DNA of 64,000 bases from Sphingopyxis sp. LC81 (GCF_000756375.1 NZ_JNFD01000028.1:1-64000); one strand, 5' to 3'; shown: positions 49,842 through 59,923, counted from the first letter of the stretch. Notes: generated by a model from the sequence alone, not told the origin. A program made the numbers and translations.

Positions 49842-51175
49842 GCGCGGAAGCTTTTGGGGTCGATCCCGAGCTTCTGCATCTTGTCGTAGAGTGTCTTTCG
49901 GGGAAGCCCCAGCCGCGCCATCGTCTCGGCGATATTGCCGCGCGTTTGCGCCATTGTGTCGTGGATGATCGTCGCCTCGAACCGGCGCACCCGCTCGGCG
50001 AGCGGCGCGTCGGCGGGCATCGCCGACAGGCCGGGATCGGACGGCAGGTCGAGCACGACGCTATAGGCGAAATTCTTGAGCTCGCGGACGTTGCCCGGCC
50101 AGTCATGCTCGACGAGATGGCGGCGGATGCCGTCGTCGATCCGGAACCCCGCCATTCCCATCTTCGCCGCGGCTTCGTCGAGGAAGAAGGCGAAGGTCTG
50201 CGGAATGTCGGAGCGGCGTTCGCGCAGCGGCGGGATACGCAGCTTCACGACGTGCAGCCGGTAATAGAGATCCTCGCGGAAATCACCACTGCGCACCGCA
50301 CCCATCAGGTCGGTCTTGGTCGCCGCGACGACGCGCAGATCGACGGGTTCGGGCGCGCTGGCGCCGATCGGCTGGACCTCGCGCTCCTCGATCACGCGCA
50401 GCAGCTTCGCCTGCACCGAGGGATGCATCGTATCGATCTCGTCGAGGAACAATGTGCCGCGATGCGCGCTACGGATCCGCCCCACCTGACCGAGCTTGCC
50501 GCTGCTCCGGTCGATGAGGTCGCTGCCGAACAGCTCGGCCTCGGCCAGCTCCTGCGGCAGCGCCGCGCAGTTCACCGCAACCAATGATGCCGGGCTCCTC
50601 CGACTCTGGCGGTGGAGCATATGCGCGACGAGTTCCTTGCCGGTCCCCGTCTCGCCTTCGATCAGCACATCGATATCGGCCTGCGCGAGCTGCGTAATCG
50701 TCTCGCGCAGCCGGACCATCGCCGGGCTTTCGCCGATCAGCGGGCTGTCGATCGCCGCCGCCGCCGCTGTCAGCCGCCGGTTGTCCAAGATCAGCGCGCG
50801 GTGCGCGAGCGCGCGGCGCGCGATGCCGACGAGATGATCGGCGGCAAAGGGCTTGGCGAGGAAATCGAACGCGCCGTCGTGGAGCGCGCGCACCGCCATC
50901 GCTACATCGGCGTGGCCGGTGACCAGGATGACGGGGATGTCGAGATCGATCGCGTGGATCGCCGCGCGCAGTTCGAGCCCGTCCATCCCGGGCATGCGGA
51001 TGTCGGTGACGACGATCCCGGAGAAGCCGGCTTCGATGCGCGGCAGCACGCTCTGGGCGTCGGGAAATGCCTCGACCGCAATGCCCGCGAGGTCGAGCGT
51101 CTGGACATTCGCCTCGCGTAGCGCCGCATCGTCGTCGACGAAGAAGATCGTCTGCTCGCCGGTAAAAAAGCTCAT
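49838..51175 (-). CDS. dctD: DctD-like NtrC-family response regulator lacking GAFTGA
   Basis: 445 residues: receiver domain with phospho-acceptor Asp58 ('VVTDIRMPGMDG'), AAA+ domain with Walker A 'GETGTGKE' (174-181) and Walker B 'GTLFLDEID', and a C-terminal Fis-type helix-turn-helix ('AETMARLGLPRKTLYDKMQKL'). After 'ELFG' the sigma-54-contact loop GAFTGA is replaced by 'SDLIDRSSGK'. It may therefore not activate RpoN-polymerase and could work with sigma-70. It overlaps the dctB stop by 4 bp. Likely regulates the dctA symporter transcribed divergently beyond dctB. Confidence 0.88.
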   Translation of the reverse strand: MSFFTGEQTIFFVDDDAALREANVQTLDLAGIAVEAFPDAQSVLPRIEAGFSGIVVTDIRMPGMDGLELRAAIHAIDLDIPVILVTGHADVAMAVRALHDGAFDFLAKPFAADHLVGIARRALAHRALILDNRRLTAAAAAIDSPLIGESPAMVRLRETITQLAQADIDVLIEGETGTGKELVAHMLHRQSRRSPASLVAVNCAALPQELAEAELFGSDLIDRSSGKLGQVGRIRSAHRGTLFLDEIDTMHPSVQAKLLRVIEEREVQPIGASAPEPVDLRVVAATKTDLMGAVRSGDFREDLYYRLHVVKLRIPPLRERRSDIPQTFAFFLDEAAAKMGMAGFRIDDGIRRHLVEHDWPGNVRELKNFAYSVVLDLPSDPGLSAMPADAPLAERVRRFEATIIHDTMAQTRGNIAETMARLGLPRKTLYDKMQKLGIDPKSFRA

Positions 51176-52968
51176 GCCGGCCTCAACGTCAGGCGGAACC
51201 CCGCGCCGCCGAGCGGCGAGGGGATCAGGGTCAGCGTGCCGCCAAATTCGGCCATGATATCGCTCGCGATCGCGAGCCCAAGGCCGAGCCCGTCGGGCCG
51301 CCCGGTGACAAAAGGCGTGAAGAGCTGCGGCAACAGTTCGGCGGGAACGCCGGGGCCATTGTCGCAGACGTCGATATGGACGGGGTCGCGGCCGTGCGTG
51401 CGGAGCGCAATGCGTGCATCTTTCACGCCTTGCACCGCGTCGACCGCATTTTGCAGCAGGTTGACGAGCACCTGTTCGAGCCGGACGCGGTCGGCATGCA
51501 CCGCCGCAGCGGGATTTTCGATTGCGATGTCGAGCGCGATGCCTTGCGCGCGCAGCCGGTCGCCGATCAGGAGCAAGGTGCCGTCGACCGCCGACTGCAC
51601 CGCTACGGGGCCCAGCGGGGTGGGCTTACGGCGCGCGAAGTTGCGCAGTTCGTTGGTAATCGCGCCGACGCGTGCCGTGAGTTCGACGATGGTCTCGAGG
51701 TTGCCGCGCGCCTTGTCGGCCTGCGCGCGTTCCAGATAACGCAGGCTGTTCTCGGCAAAGGTGCGGATCGCGGCGATCGGCTGGTTGATTTCGTGCGCGA
51801 CGCCCGCGGTGATCTGGCCGATCGAGCCCAGCCGGCTCGCCTGTGCCAGCTCCTCGCGCGCGGCGCGGTAGCGGTGGTCGGTTTCGGTCTGCCGCTCGGA
51901 CGCGAGGCGCAGTTCGTCGTTCGCGGTGCGCAGGTCGCGGGTGCGCGCGGCGACTTCGCGTTCGAGCGCTTCGTGCGCGGCCTGGCGCAGCGTCTGCCGC
52001 TCGACGACACGGAGCAGCGTGATGATCGCCGCGCCGACGAGGATCAGCAGGACGAGGAACGCGACGCGCGCGGTGGCATTGGCGCTCGCGCGTGCAGGCT
52101 CGGCGGGCTGGAGCAGGCGGAGCGTGCCGCCGGGAAAGGAGACGCGCTCGTTGGCTTCGCGGAACAGGTCCGCGCCGACGCGAACGCCGCCATCGACGCG
52201 GTCGACCGGCAGTGGATCGAGGCGTGCGTCGCCATAGCTGCGCGTCGCGCGAAGCCGCTGCTGCGTCGCGGCCGAAATCGGAGCGAAAGAGCGGAAGCGC
52301 CAGCGCGGCTCGCTGCTCATCACGACGATCCCCGCCGCGTCGGTGACGAGCGTCGCCGCGGCCGAATCGGCCCAGCGGCTTTCGAGCTTGTCGAACTCGA
52401 CCTTGAGCACGATCACGCCAAGCTGGCGCCCCCCGACATCGACGCGGCGCGCGAGGTAGAGCCCAGGGCGTCCGCTCACCGTGCCCAGCGCGAACAACTC
52501 GGCCTCGCCGCTGCGCATCGCGCCCTGGAAATAGGGCCGGAATCGGTAATTCTCGCCGACGAAGCTCGTCGGCGCGCGCCAGTTGCTCGCCGCGATCGTC
52601 ATGCCATCGGCGTCGATGACATAGATCACCGTGGCGTCGGTGCGCGCCGCAAGCTGTTCGAGTTCGCGATCGAGCCGCCGCGACGCGGCATCGCTCTTGT
52701 CAGCGAGTGCGGCGCGCACATCGGGGAATTCGGTGAGCACGCGCGGGAGCAGGCGGAATTTTTGCAGCTCGCTTTCGAGCAGGCTCGCGTGCGCGCGTGC
52801 ATTTTGTCGCGCCTCGACGTCGGCCTGCGCGCTGGCGCGTCCTTCCGCCCATTGTGCGAGGCCGAGCGCCGCGACGAGCAGGATCGCCAGCCCCACCGCC
52901 ACCGCGACGAACAGGCGCCGGCGGTTGGCGTGGGGACCGATCGGGGACGACTCGCTCTGCAAGGGCAT
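51172..52968 (-). CDS. dctB: DctB-like sensor histidine kinase
   Basis: 598 residues. The N-terminal helix (about 20-40, 'LFVAVAVGLAILLVAALGLA'), a periplasmic double-PAS/Cache sensor (about 45-290), and a second helix ('VAFLVLLILVGAAIITLL') frame an extracytoplasmic dicarboxylate sensor as in DctB. A coiled-coil linker follows, then H-box 'GVAHEINQPIAAIRTFAEN', N-box 'NLLQNAVDAVQ' and G-boxes 'DNGPGVP' and 'GLGLGLAIASDI'. The ATG at 52968 is used; a longer frame to 53757 overlaps dctA and is not real. It forms an operon with dctD. Confidence 0.9.
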   Translation of the reverse strand: MPLQSESSPIGPHANRRRLFVAVAVGLAILLVAALGLAQWAEGRASAQADVEARQNARAHASLLESELQKFRLLPRVLTEFPDVRAALADKSDAASRRLDRELEQLAARTDATVIYVIDADGMTIAASNWRAPTSFVGENYRFRPYFQGAMRSGEAELFALGTVSGRPGLYLARRVDVGGRQLGVIVLKVEFDKLESRWADSAAATLVTDAAGIVVMSSEPRWRFRSFAPISAATQQRLRATRSYGDARLDPLPVDRVDGGVRVGADLFREANERVSFPGGTLRLLQPAEPARASANATARVAFLVLLILVGAAIITLLRVVERQTLRQAAHEALEREVAARTRDLRTANDELRLASERQTETDHRYRAAREELAQASRLGSIGQITAGVAHEINQPIAAIRTFAENSLRYLERAQADKARGNLETIVELTARVGAITNELRNFARRKPTPLGPVAVQSAVDGTLLLIGDRLRAQGIALDIAIENPAAAVHADRVRLEQVLVNLLQNAVDAVQGVKDARIALRTHGRDPVHIDVCDNGPGVPAELLPQLFTPFVTGRPDGLGLGLAIASDIMAEFGGTLTLIPSPLGGAGFRLTLRPA

Positions 52969-53028
52969 GTGCGGATTATTGCACAAATTTCTGGGGACGT
53001 ATGCGGTATTTCGCACAAACTCGAAGCT

Positions 53029-53076
53029 ATGTTGAGCGCTGCGTTCATCATATTCAAATAATAACAATATGTTGAG
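53029..53076. promoter_or_regulatory. Direct repeats in the dctB-dctA intergenic region
   Basis: ATGTTGAG occurs at 53029-53036 and again at 53069-53076, exactly 40 bp (about four helical turns) apart. GCACAAA also recurs at 52981 and 53013. This AT-rich region separates divergent dctB and dctA and may hold DctD binding sites. Confidence 0.35.
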
Positions 53077-53187
53077 TGAATATCCTGTGGCGTTTGACCC
53101 TGCTTCCATCGCGCCTCTATTTTCAGCCAAAGGCCGGGAAACACCCCGGTCCGCGTCGAGCCGGACGCAAAATATGGGGAGAGGCTG

Positions 53188-54534
53188 GTGGCAGCCACGA
53201 TCGACATGAATGCGGTGCACGTGCCGGCCAAGTCCGGGCCGTGGTGGTCGCATCTCTATGTTCAGGTGCTCGCGGCGATCGCCGGCGGCGTGCTGCTCGG
53301 CCATTTCTGGCCTGACGTCGGCGTCCAGCTCCAGCCGCTCGGCAAGGGCTTCATCGACCTCGTCAAGATGATCATCGCGCCGGTGATCTTCCTCACCGTT
53401 TCGACCGGCATCGCATCGGTCGGCAGCGGCAAGACGCTCGGCCGCCTGACGGCAAAGACCTTTGCCTATTTCCTCTTCTTCTCGACCCTCGCGCTGATCA
53501 TCGGGCTGATCGTCGCCAATGTGGTCCAGCCGGGCGCGGGGATGAACATCGACCCGGCGACGCTCGATCCGAATGCGGTCGCCAAGATCGCCGAATATGA
53601 CGCGAAGGCGCACGACACCTCGCTCGTCGGCTTCCTGCTCGCGATCATTCCGACGACCTTCGTCTCGGCGCTGACCTCGGGATCGATCCTGCAGGCGCTG
53701 TTCGCTGCGATCCTGTTCGGCGTCGCGCTGTCGCACACCGGTGCCGCCGGCGCCCAAGTGCTCGGCATGCTCGAAAAGCTTTCGAGCGTCTTCTTCTATC
53801 TCGTCGGGATGCTGATGCGCTTCGCACCGATCGGCGCATTCGGCGCGATGGCCTTCACCATCGGCGAATATGGCGTGGAATCGCTCGTCAATCTCGGCGC
53901 GCTGATCGCGACTTTCTATCTGACTTCGATCCTGTTCGTGGTCGTGATCCTTGGTTCGGTCGCGCGGCTCTGCGGCTTCTCGATCTTCCGGCTGATCGCG
54001 TACCTCAAGGCCGAGCTGTTGCTCGTGCTTGGCACCTCGTCGTCCGAGGCCGCGCTGCCGAGCCTGATGGAAAAGCTCGAGAAAGCGGGCTGCGCCAAGC
54101 CGGTGGTCGGCATGGTCGTACCGACGGGCTACAGCTTCAACCTCGACGGCACGAACATCTATATGACGCTCGCAGCGCTGTTCGTCGCGCAGGCGACGGG
54201 CGTCGACCTCAGCCTCGGCGATCAGGTCGCGCTACTGCTCGTCGCGATGGTGAGTTCGAAGGGCGCGGCGGGGGTCACCGGCGCGGGCTTCATCACGCTC
54301 GCCGCGACGCTGACCGCGGTCCCGACCGTGCCCGTCGCGGGGCTCGCGCTGATCCTCGGCATCGACCGCTTCATGAGCGAGTGCCGCGCGCTGACCAATT
54401 TCATCGGCAATGCGCTCGCGGCGATCGTCGTCGCGATGTGGGAAAATGCGCTCGACCGCGATGCGCTGAACCGCGCGCTCAGCGGCGAGCCCGCACCGCT
54501 CGCGGCGCCGCCGGTCGAGACCGACAGCGATTGA
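53188..54534 (+). CDS. dctA: DctA-type dicarboxylate:cation symporter
   Basis: 448-residue member of the dicarboxylate/amino-acid:cation symporter (DAACS) family. Family motifs include the Ser-rich hairpin '[20 protein letters not shown]', '[22 protein letters not shown]' and '[20 protein letters not shown]'. It starts at GTG 53188, or possibly ATG 53206. It is divergent from dctBD. C4-dicarboxylates are the family norm; related proteins carry glutamate or aspartate, so in this island a D-glutamate or product role is possible. Confidence 0.92.
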   Translation: MAATIDMNAVHVPAKSGPWWSHLYVQVLAAIAGGVLLGHFWPDVGVQLQPLGKGFIDLVKMIIAPVIFLTVSTGIASVGSGKTLGRLTAKTFAYFLFFSTLALIIGLIVANVVQPGAGMNIDPATLDPNAVAKIAEYDAKAHDTSLVGFLLAIIPTTFVSALTSGSILQALFAAILFGVALSHTGAAGAQVLGMLEKLSSVFFYLVGMLMRFAPIGAFGAMAFTIGEYGVESLVNLGALIATFYLTSILFVVVILGSVARLCGFSIFRLIAYLKAELLLVLGTSSSEAALPSLMEKLEKAGCAKPVVGMVVPTGYSFNLDGTNIYMTLAALFVAQATGVDLSLGDQVALLLVAMVSSKGAAGVTGAGFITLAATLTAVPTVPVAGLALILGIDRFMSECRALTNFIGNALAAIVVAMWENALDRDALNRALSGEPAPLAAPPVETDSD

Positions 54535-54576
54535 GATCAACAAGACACAAAAATTCAAACAATAAAATTGGGGAGA

Positions 54577-57500
54577 ATGATGATGAGGCGCAGTTTTGGA
54601 ACAATGCTTCTGGCGAGTACGGCGATTTGCCTTCTCGCAGGTGCCCCCGCACAGGCCCAAACGGCCGAAACCGATCCGGCTGCTGAAACCGCCGATGCCA
54701 ATGAGCCGCAACCCGATGGCGAAACCACCGGCGATATCGTCGTCGTCGGCACGCGCATCGAGGGCGCGCGCGTTACCGAGGCGCTACCGGTGGTCGTGGT
54801 CAATCAGGACAAGCTCGACGCGATCGGCGCGGTCAGCGGCGACGAACTGATCCGCAACATCCCGCAGATGGGTGACGTCAGCTTCAACCCCGGCAACAAT
54901 GCGCAGACCAGCAACGCGGCGCGCGGCGACGTCGGTTCGGTCAACCTGCGCTCGCTCGGAGTCGGCAACACGCTGGTGCTGCTGAACGGCCGCCGCATCG
55001 TCACCCACCCCGCCAGCCAGGGCCTGTCGGACACGGGCACCGTCCCGGTACTGAGCTATAACTCGAACGCGATCCCGACGACCGGGCTGCAGCGGCTCGA
55101 AGTCCTGCTCGACGGCGCCGCCGCGCTCTATGGCTCGGATGCCGTCGCGGGGGTCGTCAACACGGTGCTCAAGGACAATTACGACGGCCTGAGGATGCAG
55201 GCGCAATATGGCGGCGCCGAAGGCACGCACCTGCGCGAATTCCAGGGCAATATCCTTGCCGGCAAGAGCTTCGACCGCGGCAATATCACCCTCTCGTTCG
55301 AATATACCGACCGTACGGCGCTGCGTGCCGAGGATCAGGATTTCACCGCCTCGGCCAACCTCCGTCCGCTGTTCGCTGACTATCCCGAATTCGCCGACTC
55401 GCTGACCCCCGACGCGCGCGCGACGCGTGGCGCCTGGCCGGCGCTGCAGGTCCCCGTCACCGGCGGCCGGCCGCGCCGCGGCACGACGAACCTCACCACC
55501 GCGGCGGGGTCCTTCACCGTTCGTCCGACCCGCCTCGGCGGCTGCACGCAGGCGCTGACCGCCGACCTCTGTCTCGTGAACACCGCGCTCGCGACGAACA
55601 ATGCCTTCCGCGACCTGCGCTATGACACGGCGGTCGGGACGACCGTGATGCCGAGCGTCAAACGTTACAACGCCTTCATCAACGGCCACTACGACCTGAC
55701 CGACGATCTGACTTTGTTCGGCGAGTTCGGCTATTACCGCTCGAACACGACGCGCATCCAGCCGCCGGTGATCAACCTCAACCAGATCTGGATCCCGGCG
55801 AGCAACTATTACAACCCCTTCGGCGCGACGACGATCAATGGCCAGCCCAATCCCAATCGCATCCCGGGGCTCGTCAACGTGCCCGCCGCGGGCCTGCCGG
55901 TGCTGCTCACCACCTATCGCTTCGTCGATACCGGGCCGCAGGCGGTGAAGGTCTCGGGCGAGCAGCTGCGCGGCCTGATCGGTGTGCGCGGCGAGGCTGC
56001 AGGCTTCAAATGGGACAGCGCCTTCGTCTATTCCGAAGCCTCGGCGGTCGACAGCAGCCTCGCGGTGCGCAGCTCTGCGCTCCAGCGGAGCCTCGCGCTC
56101 GCGACTCCTGATGCGTACAACCCGTTCAACGGGGGCTGCATCGACAGCCTCAGCTCGGGCGATTGCACCCCCAGCTCGCAGGCGGCGATCGATGCGATCA
56201 CCTTCCAGCTTCGCCGCGCCTCGAAAACCACGCTGACGATGGGCGACTTCCGCGCCTCGCGCGCCGACCTGTTCGCCTTGCCCGGCGGCGACGTCGGCGT
56301 CGCCTTCGGCCTCGAAGTGCGGCGCGAGACGCAGCGCGACGACCGCGATTCCGCCGTCGACGGATCGAGCCCCTTCGTCGATGCCGTTTCGGGCGCGGTG
56401 ACGATCAGCGACGCCGCGGCGGTCAGCGATAACCCCGATACCTATGGCAAGCGCACCGTCGCCGCTGCCTACGCGGAACTCGCGGTGCCGATCGTGTCGG
56501 AAGAGATGAATATCCCGCTCGTCCGGCGTTTCGACGTGCAGCTCGCCGGCCGCTACGAACATTATAGCGATTTCGGCAGCGTCGCCCGGCCGAAGGTCGC
56601 CGCGGCGTGGGACGTCGTCGACGGCTTCCGCCTGCGCGGTTCCTTCTCGCAGGGTTTCCGCGCGCCGAACCTCGAACAGGTCAACGCGGTCGAATATGCG
56701 CGCCTCGCGACCAGCCAGGATTTCCTGCGCTGCGAGGTTGACCTTCGCGCCGGGCGGATCGCCAATTTTACCCAGTGCGGGAACAATGTCGGCTATTCGC
56801 GCCGCGTCTCGGGCAATCCCGATCTGAGGCCCGAAAAGAGCACAAACTATAACCTCGGCGCGGTGTTCGAGCCGACCTTCATCCCGTCCGACCTCGGCCG
56901 CATGACCTTCACCGTCGACTATTGGTCGATCAAGCAAAAGGGCATCGTCGGCATCCTCGGCAACGACACCGCGGTGGCGCTCGACTATCTGCTCCGCCTT
57001 CAGGGCTCGTCGAACCCCAATGTCATTCGCGATGCCGCCAATGCCGACGATATTGTCAGTTTCGCGGGCACGGGGATCACGCCGGTCGGCCGGATCACGA
57101 CGGTGCGCGACCAGTTCATCAACCTGCAGCCGCAGACCGTCCGCGGGCTCGATTTCGCCTTCTACTGGCAGTCGCCCAAGACGGACGTCGGCAAGTTCGA
57201 TTTTTCGGTGAACGCGACGCGGTTGCTCAAATTCTCGCGTGCGCCGGGCGACGCCGTCGACCAGCTCGTCGCCGCGCGCGAAGCCGGCGACATCAACGCC
57301 GCGACGCCCTTGCCCGAGACGCAGAATCTGATCGAAGCCAACGGCCGTCCGAAATGGCGCGGCACCGCGTCGCTCACATGGTCGCTCGGGCAGTTCCAGG
57401 TCGGCGCCTTCGCGCGCTACACTGGTGCGGTCGACGAAACGGCGTTCGTCGATGCCGACGGCAACCCGTGGCGCGTCAAGTCGCAGGTCACCGGCAATCT

Positions 57501-57675
57501 CTATGCGCAGGTCCGCGTCAAGGATGCCGGGGGTCTTGGCGGCGACATGCGCTGGCGCGTCGGGGTGCGCAACATCACCAACGAAAAGCCGCCGCTTTCG
57601 TCCGAGGGTTATCTGGGGTCGCTCTACAGCCCCTATGGCCGCTATTGGTACACCTCGGTCACCACGGAGTTCTGA
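54577..57675 (+). CDS. TonB-dependent receptor (large, oligopeptide-type)
   Basis: About 1032 residues, the largest receptor in the window. Three ATGs (54577, 54580, 54583) follow GGGGAG; the signal ends at 'AGAPAQAQ'. It differs from the other three: plug motifs 'IVVVGTRIEGARVTEALPV', 'NLRSLGVGNTLVLLNGRRIV' and 'VEVLLDGAAALYGSDAVAGV' match the family often linked to peptide or large-ligand uptake in sphingomonads and xanthomonads. It ends 'GRYWYTSVTTEF'. It follows dctA by 42 bp and precedes an SGNH hydrolase by 1 bp. Confidence 0.93.
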   Translation: MMMRRSFGTMLLASTAICLLAGAPAQAQTAETDPAAETADANEPQPDGETTGDIVVVGTRIEGARVTEALPVVVVNQDKLDAIGAVSGDELIRNIPQMGDVSFNPGNNAQTSNAARGDVGSVNLRSLGVGNTLVLLNGRRIVTHPASQGLSDTGTVPVLSYNSNAIPTTGLQRLEVLLDGAAALYGSDAVAGVVNTVLKDNYDGLRMQAQYGGAEGTHLREFQGNILAGKSFDRGNITLSFEYTDRTALRAEDQDFTASANLRPLFADYPEFADSLTPDARATRGAWPALQVPVTGGRPRRGTTNLTTAAGSFTVRPTRLGGCTQALTADLCLVNTALATNNAFRDLRYDTAVGTTVMPSVKRYNAFINGHYDLTDDLTLFGEFGYYRSNTTRIQPPVINLNQIWIPASNYYNPFGATTINGQPNPNRIPGLVNVPAAGLPVLLTTYRFVDTGPQAVKVSGEQLRGLIGVRGEAAGFKWDSAFVYSEASAVDSSLAVRSSALQRSLALATPDAYNPFNGGCIDSLSSGDCTPSSQAAIDAITFQLRRASKTTLTMGDFRASRADLFALPGGDVGVAFGLEVRRETQRDDRDSAVDGSSPFVDAVSGAVTISDAAAVSDNPDTYGKRTVAAAYAELAVPIVSEEMNIPLVRRFDVQLAGRYEHYSDFGSVARPKVAAAWDVVDGFRLRGSFSQGFRAPNLEQVNAVEYARLATSQDFLRCEVDLRAGRIANFTQCGNNVGYSRRVSGNPDLRPEKSTNYNLGAVFEPTFIPSDLGRMTFTVDYWSIKQKGIVGILGNDTAVALDYLLRLQGSSNPNVIRDAANADDIVSFAGTGITPVGRITTVRDQFINLQPQTVRGLDFAFYWQSPKTDVGKFDFSVNATRLLKFSRAPGDAVDQLVAAREAGDINAATPLPETQNLIEANGRPKWRGTASLTWSLGQFQVGAFARYTGAVDETAFVDADGNPWRVKSQVTGNLYAQVRVKDAGGLGGDMRWRVGVRNITNEKPPLSSEGYLGSLYSPYGRYWYTSVTTEF

Positions 57676-57676
57676 T

Positions 57677-58606
57677 ATGAAACACGGGCACGGCATCTGG
57701 TTCCTGATCGGCGCTGCCGCGCTCGCCGTCGCGCCGGCGGCAACGGCAAAGGAGAGCGCGCCCGCGCCGACTGCCGCCGGCGCGACTTCCTCTGTCCCAA
57801 CGAAAGCGGCGCCGAAGACGATCCTGTTCATCGGCAACAGCTTTACGCAGGGGGCGCATTCGGCGGCGCGCAACTGGCGCGCGGGGACGGTCACCGACCT
57901 CAATAATGCGGGCTATGGCGGCGTGCCCGCGCTGTTCAAGCTGTTCGCCGAGCAGGCGGGGCTCGACTATCGGGTCAGCCTCGAAACGCAGGGCGGCAAG
58001 TCGCTGGGCTTTCACTATGACGAGCGGCGCCAGCTCTTCGACCGGTCGTGGGACATCGTCGTGCTGCAGGAATTCAGCACGCTCGACCGCGCAAAGCCCG
58101 GCGATCCCACGGACTATATGCGCAATGTCGGCCGGCTCGCCGCGCTGTTCAAGGCGCGTAATCCGGCGGTCGATATCCGCCTCGCGGCGGCATGGACGCG
58201 CGCCGACCAGACCTATAAGTCCGGGGGCCATTGGTACGGAAAGCCGGTGACGGCGATGGCCGATGACCTCCGCGCCGCGGCCGACCGCGCACGATCCGTT
58301 AATCCGTCCGTGGCGGGTGTCGTGCCGGTCGGCCAGGCATGGAACCGCGCGATGGCGGACGGCGTCGCCGATCCCAATCCCTATGACGGGATCGGTTACG
58401 GCCAGCTCGATCTTTGGGCTTACGACCATTATCACGCCAGCGTCGCGGGCTATTATCTCTCGGCGCTCGTGACCTTCGGCGCGATCACGGGCATCGATCC
58501 CACGACGCTCGGGCCTAAGGAAAAGGGTGCCGACGAACTCGGGCTTTCGGACGCCCAGGCCGCCGCGCTCCAACGCGTCGCGCGCGATACGCTCGCGAAC
58601 GGATAA
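57677..58606 (+). CDS. Exported SGNH/GDSL-like hydrolase
   Basis: 309 residues with a signal peptide ('WFLIGAAALAVAPAATA', cut near 25). Block I is 'ILFIGNSFTQGAH' with the nucleophile Ser; later 'DLWAYDHYHASVAGYYLS' holds the Asp-x-x-His pair. It would hydrolyse an ester or acetyl group in the periplasm. It starts one base after the TonB receptor stop, so they form an operon that ends at the hairpin 58629-58680. Target is unknown; deacetylation of a cell-wall fragment or imported ligand is possible. Confidence 0.82.
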   Translation: MKHGHGIWFLIGAAALAVAPAATAKESAPAPTAAGATSSVPTKAAPKTILFIGNSFTQGAHSAARNWRAGTVTDLNNAGYGGVPALFKLFAEQAGLDYRVSLETQGGKSLGFHYDERRQLFDRSWDIVVLQEFSTLDRAKPGDPTDYMRNVGRLAALFKARNPAVDIRLAAAWTRADQTYKSGGHWYGKPVTAMADDLRAAADRARSVNPSVAGVVPVGQAWNRAMADGVADPNPYDGIGYGQLDLWAYDHYHASVAGYYLSALVTFGAITGIDPTTLGPKEKGADELGLSDAQAAALQRVARDTLANG

Positions 58607-58628
58607 CCGGGTTTCAGGAAAACGGGGG

Positions 58629-58680
58629 CTCGGCAAGCCCCTCGGCCGCCAATTGGCCGGTGGGCGAGGGGCTTGCCGAG
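58629..58680. terminator. Hairpin after SGNH gene
   Basis: Perfect 16-bp arms CTCGGCAAGCCCCTCG (58629-58644) and complement (58665-58680) with a 20-bp loop; no T-run. It follows the receptor-SGNH operon and probably ends it. The rest of 58607-58824 shows nothing coding. Confidence 0.6.
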
Positions 58681-58824
58681 GCGTTCGTTTCGGGCCGCGG
58701 TCGAAGGATGACTCGCCCATCCCCGGTTCCGATGGCAAGCTCGGCTCCACACGCTTCGGCCGGTGGCTCAAACGTCGCGCGCCGCTGAAGAAACAGCCGT
58801 CAGCGATCCAAGGGGGAGACTATA

Positions 58825-59250
58825 ATGCTCAAGTCGATTTGTATCTGGACCGCCGTCATCCTCGGCATCGGCGCCGACGCGAACGCGCTTTTCATGCTCT
58901 GGTCGCCCGCCGACTGGTATCTCGCGGTCCCGGGCGTCACGACGACCGGCCCGTTCAATCAGCATTTCATCCGCGACATCGGGCTCATCTACCTTTTCGT
59001 CGGCACGGCGCTCCTCGTCGGCGCCTTTCGCCCGCAATATCGTGTGCTGCTGTGGATGAGTGCGACGCTCTGGCTCTGCGGCCATGCGCTCTTCCACTTC
59101 TGGGAGGTCGCGGTCGGCATCTGCGGTCCTTCGGCCCTCGCGCGCGATTTCGCGGGGGTCACCTTGCCCGCGATTCTGACAGCATTGCTGAGCATCTGGG
59201 CCGTCGCCGACGCGCGGCAGGAGCGGACGCGCTCCGCCTCCCTATTATAA
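58825..59250 (+). CDS. Small four-helix membrane protein, unknown function
   Basis: 141 residues with four hydrophobic segments: 'ICIWTAVILGIGADANALFM', 'IGLIYLFVGTALLVGAF', 'LLWMSATLWLCGHALFHFWE' and 'LPAILTALLSIWAV'. Conserved-looking His-Phe and Asp residues lie at helix ends. It resembles small DoxX/DUF4345-like proteins but I cannot assign a family. A GGGGGAG ribosome site precedes the ATG. Confidence 0.65.
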   Translation: MLKSICIWTAVILGIGADANALFMLWSPADWYLAVPGVTTTGPFNQHFIRDIGLIYLFVGTALLVGAFRPQYRVLLWMSATLWLCGHALFHFWEVAVGICGPSALARDFAGVTLPAILTALLSIWAVADARQERTRSASLL

Positions 59251-59407
59251 TCCTCGCAGGAAACCCGGGCAACGCCTTCGCGGGGCATAGCCAGGCTGGC
59301 GGAACGAACCGCCGCTCCAAGCGTCCAATAGGCGCCCGTTTCTGATGGAGGCGGGCGTGCTCGGCTATTGCGGCCGCAGGACATTTGCGATCAGGCCGGA
59401 GGATCGG

Positions 59408-59923
59408 ATGCAGGCGCTGGAAGGACTCGACGCCAAGCCATCGCACCAACGTCTGTGGGATAGGCACGCAAGCCCGATCTCGATCCTCGTCCTTGGCGGC
59501 CTGTTGCTGGCGGCGGGCCTAGGCCTCGCCGGTGGGCAGCCAAGCCCGCCGCGTACCGTCGATTTCGGCGATGCGCGCCTGACGGTGAAAACGCCGACGA
59601 CTATCCGCAACGGCGAGTTTTTCGAAACTGACATCACTTTGACCGCGGACGCTCCGCTCGATGACGCGGTGGTGGCGGTAACTCCAGCGCTCTGGCACGA
59701 CATGACCGTCAACACGATGATCCCGGCGCCCGCCGAAGAAAGCTTTGAGGACGGCCGCTTTCATTTTTCTTATGGCCCGCTGGACGCCGGCGATAGCCTT
59801 CACATCAAGATCGATGGCCAGATCAACCCGCCGCTGTTCGCGGGGACCACAGGTGACATTGCGGTCTTCGACGGCAAGCGGCGCATTGGCACAATGCCGC
59901 TTTCGATCCAGGTGCTGCCCTGA
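59408..59923 (+). CDS. Single-pass membrane protein with beta domain, unknown
   Basis: 171 residues. The ATG at 59408 has GGAGG upstream; the longer frame to 59345 is less likely. One membrane helix ('ISILVLGGLLLAAGLGLAGG', about 25-44) is followed by a beta-rich outer domain (about 50-170) with 'FETDITLTADAPLDDAVVAV' and 'GDSLHIKIDGQINPP'. No family recognised. Its stop overlaps the DUF421 ATG by one base, so they likely work together at the membrane. Confidence 0.75.
   Translation: MQALEGLDAKPSHQRLWDRHASPISILVLGGLLLAAGLGLAGGQPSPPRTVDFGDARLTVKTPTTIRNGEFFETDITLTADAPLDDAVVAVTPALWHDMTVNTMIPAPAEESFEDGRFHFSYGPLDAGDSLHIKIDGQINPPLFAGTTGDIAVFDGKRRIGTMPLSIQVLP

Noticed and set aside
54784-57903. 1039-codon minus-strand open frame opposite the large TonB receptor
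   Set aside because: Low-complexity Arg/Ala/Asp translation without motifs; the plus frame has a signal peptide, plug motifs and a terminal Phe.
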